Source: Primulina eburnea (Eukaryota > Streptophyta > Magnoliopsida > Lamiales > Gesneriaceae). From it: 64,000 bases of DNA. The stretch is taken from contig NC_133101.1 of the NCBI RefSeq assembly GCF_022965805.1, positions 7,704,569 through 7,768,568 of the forward strand. Reading direction: 5' to 3'. The position numbers and the translations under genes are program-made. Below are positions 60,256 through 64,000 of the stretch, in pieces (the stretch's first letter is position 1; every line of letters starts with the position of its first letter). The notes under the pieces were generated by a model, which did not search any database, had not been told where the DNA came from, and was given only the letters and a program-made list of their open reading frames with translations.

Positions 60256-60306
<51 letters not shown>
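60253..60306. repeat. (TA)n microsatellite at the TATA-box position of solo LTR D
   Basis: TGCATGCAGTATACA is followed by a long TA run broken once by TGTA. The aligned place in LTR A reads TGCATGCAATATATATAGG, so the run sits where the TATA box should be. Confidence 0.85.
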
Positions 60307-62215
60307 GAATGACACGTAAATTCCTCAGAAATTCAGGAAAAGGGTCGAGGTTTTGAGAGAAAAATCCTTACGCCTTTTAGACTTGCGATTGTGAAAGATC
60401 CGTCTATCAGAATTCAAATCCGAAAGCAGTATCGTGTTCCTCTTGACTCAAGCTACACAAGGACGTAAGTTTTGTTACGTTTTGAGATGTTTTGAAAATA
60501 TGGTGTTTCTACTAACGTAGACATTGTAGAATTGAAGTCATATTAAAGAAAAGACTGTTTCTGTAATTGTTATGATTTTTGAAAGATATTGACTACGATT
60601 TTCATATCAGAATTGTGTATCACTGATTTTGAATATATCAGTATTGATTATGAGTTCTAGTATTATATCTGTGATGTTGAGATTGACGGGGTTATTCAGA
60701 TTGTATTGTTATGCCGTCGAAACATCAGCAGACTGACATCTGATCAGATTTGATATTGATTGAGATTGCATTGTTATGTCATTGATATTGATATGATGTC
60801 AAGACATCAGTTGAGTTAGATTGATAGATTCAGATATCATTTTGATTATATTGTGATATCGATGACATGAATTAGATTGTATCTTGTTCAGACATTGATC
60901 AGATTATGTACTGATTTGAGTATTGATCCGAACAGATTGTGTATTGAGTTATTAACTGACACAGCGTATTCGATATTGTCATTTCAGATTTGATATGGAC
61001 AGATTTGAATACCGGTCATCGTCTTCGTCAGACAGGGACGACAAAGGTATAATTCATGTGATATTCGGGAAGATACAACTCAAATAAGATCCTATTTGAG
61101 TTTCCCAACAAAAATCACATACTAGAATTATTGTTGTTTATTTTATGATATGATCATGATATGTTTATAGATGATATATTCATATCTTTTGAGATGATTA
61201 TGCTTTGTTTACAGATTGTTATTCATTGCATTTAAGATAGGGAGTCTTGACAGAACAGTCAAATTCTAGACGTTCGATGATATCACAGCTTAGGGGAAGA
61301 TCATTCTCCTATTGTAGATGTGGATACAGATCAGGTCGAAGTCTAGGAATAAGACGTACAGTCACCCCGATTGGAAGGGTAGGTGATAGATCGTCTTATT
61401 CACACCGGGATCCCTAGAGTTATAGCTGAGTCAAGTCTAGGCATGATTTGACTAGAACTGCATGTGTTAATGAATGTGGTTTCATAGACTATGAAACCCA
61501 TTTTTATTGCTTTCAGTCATGATAGCATGTTTTTATGATTTGATTTGAGTAGCATGTTTGTCTGATTGATTTCACAGATTATGAAATCTGTTGGTTTTTA
61601 GTTTTATTCATGATAGAATATTTCATGATTTACTTTGTGTATATGCATGTTTACCATGTTTTATACTGGGATTTATTCTCACCGGAGTATCCGGCTGTTG
61701 TCTTGTTTTGTATGTGTGCATGACAACAGGTGGGACAAGATCGGGGTCAGAAGATGATGAGAGGAGACGAGTTTAGCGTGGTGATTCCGGACTTATTGTA
61801 GACCTGATTTAATACTTGAATTTAGTAGTTAAACCTTAGATTAATTGAACTAGATGTATGTTGTACAAGATTTGTATTATTATACTGGTTTGTATAATAC
61901 TTAGATTCAATTACTTTCCGCATTTTAAAAAGAAAAATTTTTAGACCCTGTTTTATCTTAATTGATAATTCAATCCCAAAGAAGATAAGAAGATGATTAG
62001 CGTCCGAGTCCCCACATAAGATTATAACAAGATTATGCCTAAAAAAATCTCCACAAATTTTAATAGAGTAAAAAAAAAATAATGGATAGAATTATCCAGT
62101 TTGGATAATTTGATAGATGTTGAATGGATTTAAGATTCACTAAATTCAAAAAATAAATATTAAAAATTTGAAATTCATAGTCAAGAGATTTTGTCAAATA
62201 AACTAATAGATTTAT

Positions 62216-62397
62216 GAGTGAGTCTCATGTGAGACCGTCTCACGGATACTAATCTGTGAGACGGGTCAACCCTACTCATATTCACAATAAAAAGTAATAC
62301 TCTTAGCATAAAAATTTATACTTTTTCATGGATGACCCAAATAAGAGATCCGTCTCACAAATTTGACCCGTGAGACCGTCTCACACAAGTTTTTGCC
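62216..62397 (+). mobile_element. 182-bp MITE family, full-length copy
   Basis: GAGTGAGTCTCATGTGAGAC to CACAAGTTTTTGCC, exactly 182 bp, within the perfect 9-bp direct repeat TAGATTTAT (62207-62215, 62398-62406). Both odd palindromes GTGAGACCGTCTCAC are intact. Confidence 0.92.
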
Positions 62398-62465
62398 TAG
62401 ATTTATAATCTCAAAATTCTAATTCGTTCATTTGAATACAACCTTAGCATACGTGATACATATAT

Positions 62466-62647
62466 GAGTGAGTCTAATGTGAGACCGTCTCACGGATCTT
62501 AACCTGTGAGACGATTTAACCCTACCCATATTCACAATAAAATGTAATACTCTTAGCATAAAAAGTAATAATTATTCATGGATGACCCAAATAAGAGACC
62601 AGTCTCACAAATACGACCCGTGAGACCGTCTCACTCAAGTTTTTGCC
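62466..62647 (+). mobile_element. 182-bp MITE family, full-length copy
   Basis: GAGTGAGTCTAATGTGAGAC to CTCAAGTTTTTGCC, exactly 182 bp, within the perfect 9-bp direct repeat TACATATAT (62457-62465, 62648-62656). Confidence 0.92.
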
Positions 62648-62668
62648 TACATATATTATAAAAAAAAA

Positions 62669-62848
62669 GGCAAAAACTTATGTGAGACGGTCTCACAGGT
62701 CGTATTTGTTAGACAGACCTCTTATTTGGGTTATCCATGAAAAAATATTATTTTTTATGCTAAGAGTATTATTTTTTATTGTGAATATGGGTAGGGTTGA
62801 CCCATCTCACAGATTAGGATCCGTGAGACGGTCTCACGAGACTCACTC
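62669..62848 (-). mobile_element. 182-bp MITE family, inverted full-length copy (180 bp)
   Basis: GGCAAAAACTTATGTGAGAC to ACGAGACTCACTC, in the opposite orientation to its neighbours. The flanks are A-rich (ATAAAAAAA-type on both sides), compatible with a 9-bp duplication blurred by slippage. Confidence 0.85.
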
Positions 62849-62867
62849 ATAAAAAAAATGTATACAT

Positions 62868-63049
62868 GAGTGAGTCTCATGTGAGACCGTCTCACGGGTC
62901 ATAATATGTGAGACAAGTCAACCCTACCTATATTCACAATAAAAAGTAATACACTTAGCATAAAAAGTAATACTTTTTCATGTGTGACCCAAATAAGAGA
63001 TTCGTCTCACAAATACGACCCGTGAGACCGTCTCACACAAGTTTTTGTC
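62868..63049 (+). mobile_element. 182-bp MITE family, full-length copy without clear target duplication
   Basis: GAGTGAGTCTCATGTGAGAC to CACAAGTTTTTGTC, exactly 182 bp. Flanks TGTATACAT and TGGGATCTA do not match, so one flank may have been lost or rearranged. Confidence 0.85.
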
Positions 63050-63426
63050 TGGGATCTAACGTCGACACAAGTTATATTAACACACATACAAAAGTTATAT
63101 AATTCGGCGATTAATTTTTAGCTTTCAAAGTCAGGTGTAATAGGCCAGCCATTGGAGATCCATAACGAATTATTTAATTAGAATAGATATAAATTTCATA
63201 TGTTATGAAGATGGTCGACCTTGACTAGCTAGGTTGGTAGGGTATTTGGAGATATTTTTGTGTTCCGAATGAGATGGTCTTTTCAACTTCCCATATTTGT
63301 TTCCCCACAATGCTACAAGGTTGTACCGTTGGAGCAAGTATGTTGCCAAAACACAAAGGAGGATTGAACAATGTTTCCATCAATCTTGTCGTGGATAATG
63401 TTATAAAATTAAACCCCAATTTCTAT

Positions 63427-63468
<42 letters not shown>

Positions 63469-64000
63469 GCTACACAATTAAACCAGACAACTTTCCCTAT
63501 TTATCCATTTATTATGTGGGAGTTGAGTGGATGCGTGGTTTAATAGTGTATGGCTCAACTTTTCACCGGTGAATCGTCTGTTTCATTTTCAAACCAATCT
63601 AATCTTGAATTGTAAATTTTGCTTCAAAATTTACAATTTATTTTGGGCAAATTACATTTTTGGTCCATTTTCTTTTTTTACAGTTTTGGTTATTTAAGTT
63701 GTTAAATTTTAGTTTTACTATGTTGCATTTCTTTTATAATTTTAGTCATTTTTTCTAACATGAAGTGATATTGACCTCATGTCGAAGTGAGGGTCATGTT
63801 TGTAGTTGCACATCAACACTCTGATCAAAGAAAACTAAATTTCAAAAAAATAAAAGAGACAAGATTAAAATTTAATTTTGACAGCATAGAGGATCAAAAT
63901 GGCAAATATACAAATATACAAGACGAGAGATTAAAATTTCTCATTTTTTAATGATATAAAAGTTACACTTGAATCATAAATTTCTAATTGAACGGTAATT
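63050..64000. other. AT-rich DNA to the window edge, with a (TA)n tract
   Basis: Holds a (TA)n microsatellite at 63430-63464 and nothing else I can support. Short ORFs here have no recognisable motif. Confidence 0.5.

Larger units (their letters stand above)
60010..62016 (+). mobile_element. solo LTR D, a distant relative of element A
   Basis: It runs from TGCAATGAGGG to GTCCGAGTCCCCACA, 2007 bp, flanked by the 5-bp direct repeat TAAGA (60005-60009, 62017-62021). Its last 100 bases match the reverse complement of LTR A (TTCCGCATTTTAAAAA, TTTTTAGACCCTGTTTT, GATTAGCGTCCGA). A GACGTAAGTTTTGTTACGTTTTGA block (60464-60486) also matches A. There is no internal region, so it arose by LTR-LTR recombination or is a decayed single LTR. 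Earlier parts have diverged strongly from A. Confidence 0.92.
59638..62140. repeat. local tandem duplication of a ~240-bp segment, second copy split by solo LTR D
   Basis: Copy 1 (about 59638-59876) and copy 2 (about 59879-60009 continuing at 62022-62140) share AATCTGGGATTGTAATCAATC, GAGATTATGCATATGAGGAG and ATAACAAGATTATGC. They also share TTTTAATAGAGTAAAAAAAA and GTTGAATGGATTTAAGATTC, in the same order. They differ by small substitutions and indels, so the duplication predates the LTR insertion. Confidence 0.85.

Overview
This is a plant nuclear window of low GC content. Five recognisable protein-coding genes are separated by AT-rich DNA and one large retrotransposon nest. The spliceosomal GT-AG introns, the plant-specific families (ERECTA-like receptor kinase, gibberellin 20-oxidase, KEA antiporter, PRH75-type DEAD-box helicase, plant OMA1) and the Tekay-type and SIRE-type LTR retrotransposons identify a eudicot. 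An asterid, perhaps Lamiales, is my guess but is not proven here.

Layout. 1-4374 (minus): the extracellular and membrane half of an ERECTA-like receptor kinase (ERL1/ERL2 type); the kinase half lies off the left edge. 4.9-9.08 kb: AT-rich intergenic DNA with small MITEs and microsatellites. 9081-32834: a Ty3/gypsy (Tekay-like) retrotransposon A on the minus strand, with 5-bp target duplication ATCGA. Two younger elements sit inside it: a Ty1/copia element B (9666-16935, minus) in its left LTR, and an intact gypsy element C (22081-29560, plus) in its gag-pol. 34.5-40.6 kb (minus): a K+ efflux antiporter of the KEA4/5/6 group with an apparent 2-nt frameshift. 41.6-47.5 kb (plus): a nucleolar DEAD-box helicase of the RH7/PRH75 type, with a non-autonomous hAT element in one intron. 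48.4-50.8 kb (plus): a mitochondrial OMA1 metallopeptidase. 50.8-57.3 kb: AT-rich DNA with little in it. 57353-58872 (minus): a complete gibberellin 20-oxidase. 59.6-62.1 kb: a tandem duplication interrupted by solo LTR D, a distant relative of A. 62.2-63.05 kb: four MITEs in a cluster.

The host genes do not form a pathway. KEA and the helicase are divergently transcribed from a shared ~1-kb promoter that carries a MITE, a G-box and two site II (TGGGCC) elements.

The most unusual signal is in the LTRs. All four LTR families (A, B, C, D) carry an array of short, CpG-containing, dyad-like motifs immediately upstream of the presumed TATA box. The motif is GCGCATATGCGC in A, TTCGGA-N3-TCCGAA in both B (copia) and C (gypsy), and ACCGCACCCGCGGT in D. 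B and C belong to different superfamilies yet share the motif class. The second notable signal is a 182-bp MITE family with 9-bp target duplications and odd palindromes near both ends, present about ten times in this window.
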